Below, in pieces: positions 50,749 through 60,000 of a stretch of DNA of 60,000 bases (its first letter is position 1; each line of letters begins with the position of its first letter). The notes beneath the pieces are model-generated. The model was not told the origin of the DNA and did not search any database. It saw only the letters and a list, made by a program, of their open reading frames with translations. The translations under genes were made by a program, and so were the position numbers. This stretch comes from Nematostella vectensis (Eukaryota > Cnidaria > Anthozoa > Actiniaria > Edwardsiidae), in assembly GCF_932526225.1 (NCBI RefSeq), contig NC_064040.1, forward strand, positions 2,705,894-2,765,893. The letters are read 5' to 3'.

Positions 50749-53700
50749 TCATATTAGCGTTTCCCTTAGCTTGAAACATTCGGAAATGTACCTTGCAGCT
50801 ATCCCTGCTAATTGAGTTGGCGGATTTATTAGTAAATTGAAAAGGCGTTTTTGTGTAATTTGATTGCGCTGCAAATTTTGGATAACTGAGTTTCGTAGCT
50901 CTTTGTATGTTTGGCATTGTACTAGAAAGTGAAATTCATTTTCCACGTCATTTTTGCATGTTGGGCAAATCCGATCTTTTTCCTTTGTGTAAGGCCTCGT
51001 GTGTCTGCCTTTCTCAATTTGCAATTGGTGATTACTTATTCTTAGTTTTGTTAGCGCAACTCTATGTTTCACATTAGGGATGGCTACAAGGTAATTCTCT
51101 AATTCATATTTGTCTTTAAAAGTTCTATAAGTTCTTAGTTTGTTCATTTCGTTACTGTTTTTCCTTTGGTCATTGAAAATTTCCCCATGCCATTTCTGAA
51201 AATACATATCATTAAGTCGTTTAGAGAAAATATCAAGGAACAATGTAGGGTCGGTTTCATTTTGATAGAGCCACATAAACCCAAAACCCGCTTTGAAAAT
51301 TATTTCTTTTGTTTTGTGGGTCCAGTAGGACACGTGAGGGTTATTTACACACTCTGTATAAACTACTTTTGAGAGGGCCTCTTCTTTTGACCGAAGGTTG
51401 ATCCAGTATTTTATGTTCCTATATGTTGCATTTATACAAAGAGGATATCTGCCTAGTTCCCCTCTGCACGCATTGTTCACAGCCGTTTTTCCAGTTCCTA
51501 GTAACATTTTACAGAATTTAAGATGTACTGATTCAAGCGGATCTCTATCATCAACACAGCTTTTATTATCGGCACCCCATACCTCGCTGCCATACAATAA
51601 AATTGGTTTGATCAGTGCATCAAACAGTTTTAATGTAAGATTAATGTCTGATCTGAAGTGAATACCGAGATCTTTCCTTAACTTAAATAAAGCTTTGAGT
51701 GCGGTTTTTTTAAGCTCCTCTTTTGCTAAGTTAAAGTTTCCTACCGCGCTGAATACTAGCCCTAGATACTTATAAGATTTGACATTTTCCAATTGTTCCC
51801 TGTTCAAAAGGAATTGATAGTTATTCATTACTTTGCCTATGTTATTAAAAATCATCACCTTAGTTTTTAAAGTATTGACTTTTAGACTATTTTCTTCTGA
51901 GTAGATAGAAAGTCTATTTAAAAGGTCTTGCAGACCACTACTTGTTTCCGAGAAAAGTACTAAGTCGTCTGCATACAGAAGACAATTTAATTTTGTGTTG
52001 CCTAAGATGTGGGCACTTGAAGATTTCGCTAAGGTATCAGGTAAATCGCTAAGGAACAGATTAAAAAGAGTTGGACTCAACATGCATCCTTGTTTTACCC
52101 CAACCATGCATCTAAAACTTTCACTAATTGAATCCCCTATCTTCCCACACGATATATCATTGGAGTACATTGATCTTAGAACTTCGTAAAAGTTTCCAGA
52201 AATACCAGCTTGTTGTATTTTCGCAAATAGTTTATCTCTAGGAATGCTGTCAAAGGCCTTTCGGAAGTCTATGAAGCAAGTGAAAAGCATATTGTTTTTC
52301 TTCTTGGGCTTGCTTTTTACTACTCTGTCAATAACGGTTTTCAGAATAAATATACTGTCTACTGTTGAGTGTTTTTTCCTAAACCCCCCTTGTTCCTTCT
52401 TTAGATATCCTTTCTGCACAAGGTAGTCATAGAGTCTTGAATTAAGTATAGATGTAAATAACTTACTGAGGCATGATAAAAGTGTTATTCCTCTATAATT
52501 GTTGACGTCAGAGCGATCGCCTTTTTTGAAAATTGGAATAATAAAACCCAGATTCCATTCTTGTGGAAACACTCCTGACCTAAGAATGATGTTGAATAAC
52601 CTAGTTAGGTAGGGTAGTAAAGTATCTTTACCATATTTTAGTAGCTCGTTTAGTATATTATCGTGACCGGGAGCATTGTTGTTTTTAAGGTTTTCTATAG
52701 CTAATTTTACCTCCTCTAGCCGTATCTCTGAGTCTAAAGGACCCGTCTGGTCTCTACATTTAGGGATGGATAAATTTGTAGTTGTAGTTTTGTTTAAGTC
52801 CATGAAGTGTGAGTGTAAGCTTTCTATTTCTAAATCACATTCTTGTTGTTTTTTGTCTTTCCCTACGCTGAATAGATTCTTAAGTGATCGCCAAAGTTTT
52901 TTGCTATCTTTGAAATCCAAATTTTTGATACCGCTTGCTCTGTATTGATATTTCTTACGCTTACATAATTTCTTGAATTTTTTCTTCTTCCAAAATAGCT
53001 CCCGCCTTAGCTCACTGTCATTGGGTGAGTTACATATCTTCCTTCCACACCGTTTAAGGTTTGCCTTCTCTGATCGACATTCCTCGTCGAACCATGGTGC
53101 GTTTGTTTTTTGACATTTCTGCTTGTCTCCGTATTTAAAACCCGCTTTCTCACTGATCTCAACTAGCAGCTTTGTAAAACTTGATGTGATATTGCTTGCT
53201 GTGTCTGGGCAATTGGTATCGCAGTGACTGACTAGGTTATCCAGTTTAGACCGATAGATATCAGAGCGAAGAATAGAGTCCACATTTTCTTTTACATTTG
53301 TACCGTGGCAGAATATTCGTGCGTGTTTAGCAAAGCTTTTTGATTGTGTTACCGTAATTTTGTTTCCAATCTTTATATTATATGTTATATGGCAATGATC
53401 AGAAATATGTGGAAGCAATGGGTGAATTTTAAGAAATTGAAATTTCTGCCGTACTCTATTGCTACTTATCACGTAGTCGACTAAGCTGGTACCGTTGTAT
53501 TGATAACATGTCTTTTTCCCTGTTAAATCGCCAATTATCCTTCCATTTGCGATTCGTAAATTACTTTCACTACAAAGCTCAATCAGTGATCTTCCTCTGC
53601 TATCAGTATAGTGGTCCTCAGAGTACCTTGGCGATGGTACATCGAGTTCATAATCATCAGGAAGGCTTAAAAATCTATCTTCATCAAAATTAATATGTTC

Positions 53701-54225
53701 AGTTAGTTCACTAGTTCTAGCATTGAAGTCCCCTTGCAGAATGACGTCCCCTTGGCCGAGATATTTTATAATATCCTCTTCCAGATCAGACATATAATCC
53801 TCATCATTTGTTTGTTCATAATTTTGAGGACTAAAATAGACGGTACCTAGGAAGATATCCTTTTCCGTTCCGAAGTAATTTCGTTTTAATTTGCACCATA
53901 TAATATTCCGGTTTTCCGAAGGTAAGTACGCGACTCCTTCTGCTACTTTGTTGCTTATATAGAGTGCGATCCCTCCAGAAATTTTTTTACCAGATTTTGG
54001 TCTTGTTTTTATGAAATGCTTGAATTTTTCGACAGCTAAATCTGTATTTTGACTAGCATGAGTTTCCACAATTCCGAAGATATCATGTTGTTGAATGATA
54101 TCAACCACCTCTGCTAATTTTGTTTTATTACCGAGCTCTTTGCTTTTATGACCGTGGATATTCCACGTACCAATTCTTAAAGACCTCCCAGAATCCCAAT
54201 TACGAGAAGTTAGTGAACCTGGCAT
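50749..54225 (-). CDS. LINE ORF2: APE endonuclease + reverse transcriptase
   Basis: 1,158 codons. Endonuclease: RIGTWNIHGHKSKELGNKT, DIFGIVETHASQNTDL, GTVYFSPQNYEQTNDEDY, DVILQGDFNARTSEL, HPLLPHISDHCHITYN (the final SDH motif). RT: AIENLKNNNAPGHDNILNEL, FIIPIFKKGDRSDVNNYRGI, FTCFIDFRKAFDSIPRDKLF, VGVKQGCMLSPTLFNLFLS and the catalytic LLYADDLVLFSE at about residue 750. The C-terminal part carries LYGSEVWGAD, NVKHRVALTKLRISNHQLQI and a zinc end ICPTCKNDVENEFHFLVQC. No RNase H. It nicks target DNA and reverse-transcribes the element RNA. All catalytic motifs are present. The clade within the CR1/L2/Rex1 group is not settled. Confidence 0.9.
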   Translation of the reverse strand: MPGSLTSRNWDSGRSLRIGTWNIHGHKSKELGNKTKLAEVVDIIQQHDIFGIVETHASQNTDLAVEKFKHFIKTRPKSGKKISGGIALYISNKVAEGVAYLPSENRNIIWCKLKRNYFGTEKDIFLGTVYFSPQNYEQTNDEDYMSDLEEDIIKYLGQGDVILQGDFNARTSELTEHINFDEDRFLSLPDDYELDVPSPRYSEDHYTDSRGRSLIELCSESNLRIANGRIIGDLTGKKTCYQYNGTSLVDYVISSNRVRQKFQFLKIHPLLPHISDHCHITYNIKIGNKITVTQSKSFAKHARIFCHGTNVKENVDSILRSDIYRSKLDNLVSHCDTNCPDTASNITSSFTKLLVEISEKAGFKYGDKQKCQKTNAPWFDEECRSEKANLKRCGRKICNSPNDSELRRELFWKKKKFKKLCKRKKYQYRASGIKNLDFKDSKKLWRSLKNLFSVGKDKKQQECDLEIESLHSHFMDLNKTTTTNLSIPKCRDQTGPLDSEIRLEEVKLAIENLKNNNAPGHDNILNELLKYGKDTLLPYLTRLFNIILRSGVFPQEWNLGFIIPIFKKGDRSDVNNYRGITLLSCLSKLFTSILNSRLYDYLVQKGYLKKEQGGFRKKHSTVDSIFILKTVIDRVVKSKPKKKNNMLFTCFIDFRKAFDSIPRDKLFAKIQQAGISGNFYEVLRSMYSNDISCGKIGDSISESFRCMVGVKQGCMLSPTLFNLFLSDLPDTLAKSSSAHILGNTKLNCLLYADDLVLFSETSSGLQDLLNRLSIYSEENSLKVNTLKTKVMIFNNIGKVMNNYQFLLNREQLENVKSYKYLGLVFSAVGNFNLAKEELKKTALKALFKLRKDLGIHFRSDINLTLKLFDALIKPILLYGSEVWGADNKSCVDDRDPLESVHLKFCKMLLGTGKTAVNNACRGELGRYPLCINATYRNIKYWINLRSKEEALSKVVYTECVNNPHVSYWTHKTKEIIFKAGFGFMWLYQNETDPTLFLDIFSKRLNDMYFQKWHGEIFNDQRKNSNEMNKLRTYRTFKDKYELENYLVAIPNVKHRVALTKLRISNHQLQIEKGRHTRPYTKEKDRICPTCKNDVENEFHFLVQCQTYKELRNSVIQNLQRNQITQKRLFNLLINPPTQLAGIAARYISECFKLRETLI

Positions 54226-54255
54226 ATTGACATTTTCAGTGATTTGGGATGTTTT

Positions 54256-56244
54256 TTATCCATTTCTATAGGCTAACCTTACACATTCAGAAATAATTTT
54301 TAGGGCTTGTTCTAATTGTTGCTGCTGAGAGTTCATTGGATACTGCTGTATACCTGTGGGAAGTTGATTAGTTGTGGGTTGCTGATACCCCTGTGGGTTA
54401 CCTGGGAATGGGCGAAACATCGGGTTGTTTGTTGGTGGACAGTACGCTTGTGGGTTGCCTGTGGGGGCCTGATATCTTGCTTGTGGGATACCTGTGGATC
54501 CGCTAGGAGCGCCTTGTCTTCTTTGCTGGAAACGGTTGTTGACTGGGAATTTCCGAGTTACAGCGGGATCCCTTTGTCTTCTGAGCCCTGGAATTTGACT
54601 TTTTAAGCTTGCGACTAGTTTTTTCGTTCCCGTTTGGTTATTTAAGTGTACATTATCTCTGTATACACTTTCGTCGATATCTCCATTACGTGATAAGCAA
54701 ACACCTCTATTGTCTGCAAAATACACCTTTGCACACCTAGAAGACAATCGCTCAGATGCACTGTTAACGACGTCTATTATGTCATTTTTAGCATGATCTC
54801 TCAAGTGAAACGTTAAGCCAGATACAACTATTTTGCTTTGGGGCCATAATTTAATGCACTCTTCCACGATATTCTCGATATTAGAGCAGATTTGTTCTGT
54901 GGGAAGTTCACGTATGTCGTTTGTTCCTGTATGCAATATGACGTATTCGTACTTATTGCCAGCCTCGCATCCCATTGTGCTCAAGTGGTCCAGCATCTCA
55001 ATCGTGCCTCCTTGTACATATTGTTTGTTTACATATCTACCTCTCGCGAACCGGCTTTGAATAATTCCTCCAAAGATAGAATCAGAGAGCATCAGAATAT
55101 TTCCGGGGGTTTCTGCGAGCGTAGCATTTCCTCTTGTCGTATTCTCTGTTGCTGTCTGGGCTGGTCTAGGTTCAGTTTCGCCTCTGGTTGTGCGAGAGGA
55201 GTCGACTATTTGTTGTTGATTTCCATTGATTGGTGATTCAATATTACCGCTAGAAGCAAGCTGCGGCAAATCGTTCGTGTTTGGAGAGTTTACGATACTA
55301 GAGCTGCTAGCCACTGTCGTCCGCAGTGTTGTTTGTGTATTAATTTGTCGTTCCACCTGTTCCACTTGTTCAGAATCCGATGGCTCGCCGCTCTCTTCGT
55401 CCTCTGAGTCATCGTCGCTGGATTCTTCAGCGTCCATTTCGATTTTGGTTTCTATGAATGTCAATCGCTGCTCACATTTTTCGAGGTCTAATTTAGTCTC
55501 GCGAATTTTATTTCCAAGTTTGGAATGTGAGCTCTGCAAACCTTTCAGATCAGCAAGGACTTTATCTTGCTTTGTTTCGTCTAGCTTCCGATCCATTTCC
55601 ATAATTAATTCTTTCCGGCTATTCTTCTGTTGGCATTCCAGATCTTTGATTAGAATTAGTTGCTCGTTCATATCCATACTAAGATCGGATAATTTCTTGT
55701 CAAACTTTTCAATGAAGCCTTTCATCATTTCTTTGAAATCGAGAAATTCTTGATATCGGTCATCATGACCTTTTTGATCTGAGCTGTCCTTTAAGGCGAC
55801 CTTTGAACTACACGGTTCAGAGAGTTCGACTGGATCCGTTGTTTCTTGCTCAGTTACAATAGATTCCTGTTCGATAATATCACAATCAGTTGTCTGATTT
55901 GTCTGTCCAGAGTAATCAAGTAAAGACATCAGTTTCTTGATGAGATAATCTTTACCAATACCCTGCAGTTGTACGGTCTTCGTAGACGGATAAAAGTTCA
56001 CCGTTATATTTTCGAATCGGTAAACTTCGGAGTTTTCTTTTGAAGAATGACTTATCAAAGCGTCTTGATCTCCATCCTGCAGTTCTTTAATGCAAAATTC
56101 CAAAAGTGACTTTGCATTCGAATTCCATTTGAATTGTTTCTTGGATGGTAGGTAACTTAGGAACTTAGTAAGTTCAGAGTGTTCTGTAGCCGCTTCCGAC
56201 GCCATTTTCTCCATGCACATTTTCTCCATCACACACACACACAC
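54256..56244 (-). CDS. LINE ORF1: coiled coil + SGNH/GDSL-type esterase domain
   Basis: 662 codons. The N-terminal region has SELTKFLSYLPSKKQFKWNS and a predicted coiled coil at about residues 175-275 (EFLDFKEMMKGFIEKFDKKL ... LDLEKCEQRLTFIETKIEMD), followed by an acidic stretch (ESSDDDSEDEESGEPSDSEQ). The esterase has block I NILMLSDSIFGG (Ser of SDS at about 385), block III LHTGTNDIRE (about 440) and block V YRDNVHLNNQTG (Asp/His at about 530). The C-terminal tail is Gln/Pro-rich. Esterase ORF1 proteins are known from CR1-type LINEs. Whether Met 1 (MCVCVMEKMC) or a later Met (MEKMASEAATEHSE) is used is open; the early stretch is encoded by a CA microsatellite. Confidence 0.88.
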   Translation of the reverse strand: MCVCVMEKMCMEKMASEAATEHSELTKFLSYLPSKKQFKWNSNAKSLLEFCIKELQDGDQDALISHSSKENSEVYRFENITVNFYPSTKTVQLQGIGKDYLIKKLMSLLDYSGQTNQTTDCDIIEQESIVTEQETTDPVELSEPCSSKVALKDSSDQKGHDDRYQEFLDFKEMMKGFIEKFDKKLSDLSMDMNEQLILIKDLECQQKNSRKELIMEMDRKLDETKQDKVLADLKGLQSSHSKLGNKIRETKLDLEKCEQRLTFIETKIEMDAEESSDDDSEDEESGEPSDSEQVEQVERQINTQTTLRTTVASSSSIVNSPNTNDLPQLASSGNIESPINGNQQQIVDSSRTTRGETEPRPAQTATENTTRGNATLAETPGNILMLSDSIFGGIIQSRFARGRYVNKQYVQGGTIEMLDHLSTMGCEAGNKYEYVILHTGTNDIRELPTEQICSNIENIVEECIKLWPQSKIVVSGLTFHLRDHAKNDIIDVVNSASERLSSRCAKVYFADNRGVCLSRNGDIDESVYRDNVHLNNQTGTKKLVASLKSQIPGLRRQRDPAVTRKFPVNNRFQQRRQGAPSGSTGIPQARYQAPTGNPQAYCPPTNNPMFRPFPGNPQGYQQPTTNQLPTGIQQYPMNSQQQQLEQALKIISECVRLAYRNG

Positions 56245-56339
56245 TCGACTGACAGGTCTTATTAAGAAAAATTAAGAACCACTACGAGGCAGGACGAGCT
56301 ACCTAAGAGAAAATGGTCCGCTTTATGGTTAAACGAACC

Positions 56340-57205
56340 ATTGTGGGGGGGGGAGGGGGGGGGGGGCTGGAGGTACGCATCCCCTAAGGGATGGGATTGT
56401 GGGGGGGGGGGGGGGGGGCTGGGGGTACGCATCCCCTAAGGGATGGGATTGTGGGGGGCTGGAGGTACGCATCCCCTATCCCCTAAGGGATGGGATTGTG
56501 GGGGGGGGGGGGGGGGCTGGAGGTACGCATCCCCTAAGGGATGGGATTGTGGGGGGCTGGGGGTACGCATCCCCTAAGGGATGGGATTGTGGGGGGGGGG
56601 GGGCTGGAGGTACGCATCCCCTAAGGGATGGGATTGTAGGGGGGGCTGGGGGTACGCATCCCCTAAGGGATGGGATTGTGGGGGGCTGGAGGTACGCATC
56701 CCCTATCCCCTAAGGGATGGGATTGTGGGGGGGGGGGGGGGGCTGGGGGTACGCATCCCATAAGGGATGGGATTGTGGGGGGCTGGGGGTACGCATCCCC
56801 TAAGGGATGGGATTGTGGGGGGGGGGGGGGGGGCTGGAGGTACGCATCCCCTAAGGGATGGGATTGTAGGGGGGGCTGGGGGTACGCATCCCCTAAGGGA
56901 TGGGATTGTGGGGGGCTGGAGGTACGCATCCCCTATCCCCTAAGGGATGGGATTGTGGGGGGGGGGGGGGCTGGGGGTACGCATCCCATAAGGGATGGGA
57001 TTGTGGGGGGCTGGAGGTACGCATCCCCTAAGGGATGGGATTGTGGGGGGCTGGAGGTACGCATCCCCTAAGGGATGGGATTGTGGGGGGCTGGGGGTAC
57101 GCATCACCTAAGGGATGGGATTGTGTGGGGGGGGGGGGGGGGATGCTGGGGGTATACATCCCGTAAGGGATGGAATTGTGGGGGGCTGGGGGTACGCATC
57201 CTCGC
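56340..57205. repeat. G-rich 40-bp satellite, block 3
   Basis: About 20 units with the longest G-runs, continuous with block 2 once the full-length LINE is removed. It ends GGGTACGCATCC, after which unique sequence starts. Confidence 0.92.
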
Positions 57206-57328
57206 TCACATCTGATTAGCTGTCTTCCTCGCTCTCTTTCTTTTCTCTTTTCTCATGCTGCGCTTTTCGTGCAAGAAGATAGAAAAGCCTTTTTGCTTCT
57301 TTTACGTCATCTACAGCATCAACCATTA

Positions 57329-57545
57329 TCAGGTGGAGTTAGTCGCATCTTATTAGCTGGAGTTAGTCGCATCTTATTAGCTGGATTTAGTCGCATCTTT
57401 TTAGCTGGAGTTAGTCGCATCTTATTAGCTGGAGTTAGTCGCATCTTATTAGCTGGAGTTAGTCGCATCTTATTAGCTGGAGTTAGTCGCATCTTATTAG
57501 CTGGAGTTAGTCGCATCTTATTAGCTGGAGTTAGCCGCACCTTTG
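57329..57545. repeat. 24-bp tandem repeat, about nine copies
   Basis: Unit AGCTGGAGTTAGTCGCATCT TATT with minor changes. As 24 is a multiple of three it gives an 8-residue peptide repeat in every frame; this is not evidence of coding. Confidence 0.88.
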
Positions 57546-57714
57546 AGAAATAGAGTGCTATCAGTTTTTATGAAAAAATGTTTTCAGCCAATTCCTTCCA
57601 CTCCATTTTCCGTTCAGCTTACAGCTAATCTCTTGCTCGCGTTTCTGACATTATCATTGCCGTTCCTTCCTTTGCTCATTCGTTTTTTATGTTTTCGGGA
57701 GGGGGGGGGGGGGT

Positions 57715-57840
57715 TGTTACGCCGCAAAATGTTATAACTAACGCAAAATGTAATCTTAAGGCGAAATGAAATAACTTTCCACGCAAAATGTAATCGTAAC
57801 GCGAAATGTAATAACTTTTAACGCAAAATGTAATAAATTT
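57715..57840. repeat. ACGC(A/G)AAATGTAAT tandem repeat
   Basis: Six copies of ACGCAAAATGTAA(T) or GCGAAATG(T/A)AAT with linkers. The core resembles that of the array at 11373 (CGCTTAATGTAA), 46 kb away. Confidence 0.7.
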
Positions 57841-58054
57841 TTATTTTTTGTTTCATATGTAAAATACTTTTAATAAGTTTCAATGTACAGTATGGTTACT
57901 TGCCCCCCCCCCCCCCTCTCTCAAAAAAAAAAGAGAGAGAGCCCACCATAATTTCAAAATGCTCTTCTTGGCCTGCACACAGAGCTTCTACTGATTCGTT
58001 TCACAGATCGAAGGGAAAAGACCCGATTGGATCTTTCTACACTAGAACAGTACT
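57841..58054. other. Spacer before the mini-Polinton
   Basis: AT-rich, with a C-run and GAGAGAGAG near 57904-57940; no gene. Confidence 0.4.
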
Positions 58055-58060
58055 TATAGA

Positions 58061-58395
58061 GGGGGGGACCGGGACTTTCATAGACGCCGAAACGCCCCTC
58101 CGGGCCTCCCAGCCCCATCTTAGGCTTGGGAGGTGCGCTGGGCCACTCCGCACCTCCCAGCCCCATTTTAGGCTTGGGAGGCGCGCCGCACCCCTCTGAG
58201 CCCCCAGCCCCGTCTCATGCAAATGAGGCCCCGCGTAGATTAATAATTGCTAATTATCAATCTACGTCGGGACCACTTCGCGTAGATAAATAATTGGCAA
58301 TTACTAATCTACGTCGGGACCACTTCGCGTAGATAAATAATTAGCAATGGTTAGCAATCATTAATCCGCTGTCTATCGACACTCCGTAGGGTGGC
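58061..58395 (+). repeat. Left arm of the mini-Polinton with iterated hairpins
   Basis: Holds GCCTCCCAGCCCCAT(C/T)TTAG repeated twice and three copies of a hairpin motif (CGTAGAT(T/A)AATAATT...AATCTACG) separated by GTCGGGACCACTTCGCGTAG. The inverted counterpart is about 58996-59198. Confidence 0.8.
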
Positions 58396-58531
58396 GGGAC
58401 TGGGGCCTTTCATAGAAACGAGTGAGAACCTTGCAATTCCGTCTGTCCTGTAGTATACCGAGCATTGGAAGGATAAAGTGCGGAAAAGATTACTGCGGGT
58501 GGCTAAAGGTCGGCCATGCAGACACGTGCGG

Positions 58532-58735
58532 CATATCTCAGACGAAGAGTTTCGGCTAATACTTCGAGAACAAGAGAGATACTACGCGCTCAAGGCCGCT
58601 ATCAGAGCTCGACACAGCCTCGCATCGCGTGAGAAAAAAAGCAGGAAAGGGCCCTCCCTGGAGACACGCGAAAAGATGAAAAAGAGGCTGCGAGAAATTC
58701 GCGAGGCGTTCGGGAGCGGGGTGTTCGAGTAGGTT
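58532..58735 (+). pseudogene. Residual C-terminal third of the glycine-rich Polinton gene
   Basis: Reads HISDEEFRLILREQERYYAL, KAAIRARHSLASREKKSRKG, PSLETREKMKKRLREIREAF to TAG. About ten differences in 200 bases from 28561-28760, most of them substitutions. It is preceded in frame by repeat-derived codons from 58478, so any peptide made would be chimeric. I treat it as non-functional. Confidence 0.7.
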
Positions 58736-59204
58736 TGAACGCCACGAAAGCGGCTTTGAATTTACGGCCGAAAAACGATCGTTCCGCGCTCCGTAGGGTG
58801 GCGGCCCAACCCAATGCTATACATATATACACGTGTCTGCATGGCCGAGCTTTAGCCACCCGCAGTAATCTTTTCCGCACTTCATCCTTCGAATGCTATG
58901 CACATGCTATATACATGCACATATGCATATACTACAGGACAGACGGGGGTCTAATTGCAAGGTTCCCACCCGTTTCTATGAAAGGCCCCAGTCCCGCCGT
59001 AGATCAATGATTGCTTATTATTTATCTACGCGAAGTGGTCCCGACTTAGATTAGTAATTGCCAATTATTTATCTACGCGAAGCCTAAGATGGGGCTGGGA
59101 GGCCCGGAGGGGCACGGCGCGCCTTCCAAGCCTAAGATGTGGCTGGGAGGCCAGGAGGGGCGTTTCGGCGTCTATGAAAGTCCCCGGTCCCCCCCCCCTA
59201 TAGA

Positions 59205-60000
59205 CAACAACTATCCCTCGTAATCTAAATCCGCTTCCCTGAACATTTTTCAAATAATTTGCCCTCAAACGCTGTTCACAAAACCGCTAATACGTTCACT
59301 TAATTCATTACGCATATCACGATTATTAATTCTTACGCATATCACGATATGAAGTACTGCTTTAGAGGATTTTTAGGGTCTCATGTTCGTATGGAAGAGT
59401 ATAAGCTGGGTCGAAGTCGAAACGGCCATTTTGTCTTATTTGGTTGGTCAGCTCGTTGTGTAATATCGCCAACAGCCACACCCGCCACAATTGTAAATAA
59501 ATCTGCTTTGATACCTAGTCCTTTATGGTAGATTGTGGCTCTGACTTGAAAGTCTATAAGCGGTTTCTCCTTTCTTTTAGAGACTATAGGTTTATTAAAG
59601 ATTCTAGCCGTATGAGGCTGAGATCCGTGATAAGGTGCCAGTTTTTTATAAGAATCTTTAGAAGATTCTGTTGAACCGGGTGGAACCTCGTGACAAAATG
59701 TTTAGATTCGTTAATTGGATGCCATGTTTGCCTTTAAACGCATTTTGCCTGTCCGTGAATTCAACACTCGCCTTTATGTATGTTGTGAAATCGCGTAACC
59801 GTATCTAGAATTAGTTGCGGATTTCGGCTTAGAAGGTGGCAAGTGAGGAATTTGTTCTCAACGGACGTAGGCCATCTCTCTAGACACAAACCCTTCTTAT
59901 AACTGAGAGGGTGGCAAGAGGAGAGAATGCGTGTTCTGAAAAGTTTCAGTAAGCTATGGACATCAAGGATATTTAAATCCATGAATCTTTCGCCCTTTTA
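59205..60000. other. Terminal stretch, nothing recognised
   Basis: AT-rich sequence with a short direct repeat (TTACGCATATCACGAT at about 59307 and 59333). No supported exon. Confidence 0.35.

Larger units (their letters stand above)
50388..56339 (-). mobile_element. Full-length CR1/L2-like LINE with two intact ORFs
   Basis: A 5,952-bp insertion in the satellite. On the minus strand: a 5' UTR of about 95 bases, ORF1, a 30-base gap, ORF2, and a 3' UTR of about 360 bases with an A-rich tract (T-run at 50678-50704 on +) and a (CTGT)n tail. The target duplication seems to be ATTGTGGGGGGCTGGG...TACGCA, present at 50364-50387 and again from 56340 with a longer G-run. Both reading frames are open over their full length, so the copy may be recent. 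Confidence 0.88.
58061..59198. mobile_element. Mini-Polinton: internally deleted non-autonomous derivative, 1,138 bp
   Basis: Perfect 6-bp duplication TATAGA at 58055-58060 and 59199-59204. The ends begin with a G-run, then GGGACTTTCATAGACGCCGA (left) and the inverted equivalent (right). Inside come the 5' part of the Cys-rich gene (58440-58531), a junction, the last third of the last Polinton gene (58532-58735), its 3' untranslated region, and an inverted copy of the Cys-rich gene 5' part (about 58826-58890). Compared with the 12.2-kb element, bases equivalent to 17434-28560 are missing. No integrase or replicase is present, so movement must have used proteins from elsewhere. Confidence 0.88.

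Noticed and set aside
57319-57553. Coding repeat protein (RILLAGVS units)
   Set aside because: A 24-bp tandem repeat gives an 8-residue peptide repeat in any open frame; no gene context.

Overview
The window looks like nuclear DNA of a cnidarian, most likely an anthozoan (sea anemone or coral). It is AT-rich and intron-bearing, with scattered GT-AG exons of two or three host genes buried in mobile elements and tandem repeats. The assignment rests on the host gene types (a nucleotide-sugar transporter and a secreted PAN/Apple plus F5/8C protein) and on the mix of Polinton, Ginger, CR1-like and Penelope-like elements. No species can be named from the sequence.

Layout. 0-3.3 kb: a small TA-flanked inverted-repeat element, then the last two exons of an SLC35A-type nucleotide-sugar transporter (+). 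3.5-12.1 kb: a SINE-like copy, three large minisatellites (43-bp, 17-bp and about 62-bp units), a Penelope-like remnant, an AATGTAA array and a 120-bp repeat carrying perfect CRE-like palindromes. 13.2-44.1 kb: a proposed host gene for a secreted PAN/Apple-F5/8C (discoidin) protein. Its signal-peptide exon (13230-13287) has the right splice phase for the next exon at 40006, which would give a 26.7-kb first intron. That interval contains a foldback element, a complete Polinton/Maverick-type element (16962-29141, 6-bp target duplication TCAAAT) and a 7.3-kb DNA transposon with TIRs of roughly 350 bp (about 29280-36625). The 7.3-kb transposon is itself split by a 3,046-bp Ginger-type element (30469-33514, 4-bp duplication GATA). 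A 5' part of a CR1-like LINE sits in a later intron (about 41380-43335). 44-47 kb: a SINE-like copy, a possible host exon and a hairpin MITE. 47.6-57.2 kb: one G-rich 40-bp satellite array interrupted by two LINEs, one full length with both ORFs open. 58061-59198: a 1,138-bp internally deleted Polinton derivative with its own 6-bp duplication (TATAGA).

The Polinton is a decayed, GC-rich virus-like element. It has a small Cys-rich protein, a long replicase pseudogene (DNA-polymerase-like region, SF1 helicase, HNH-like tail), an rve-type integrase, a double-jelly-roll-type major capsid gene, two further virion-type genes and several conserved accessory genes. Most of these carry stops, frameshifts or end truncations. 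I saw no protease, and only the start of a possible packaging ATPase with a broken P-loop.

The observations most worth follow-up are four: (1) the polymerase-helicase-HNH replicase in a Polinton context; (2) the 1.1-kb mini-Polinton, which implies mobilisation in trans; (3) two related but distinct LINEs inserted at exactly the same base of the satellite unit (TACGCA/TCCC); (4) the Ginger insertion whose removal, with one GATA copy, rejoins the host transposase frame exactly.
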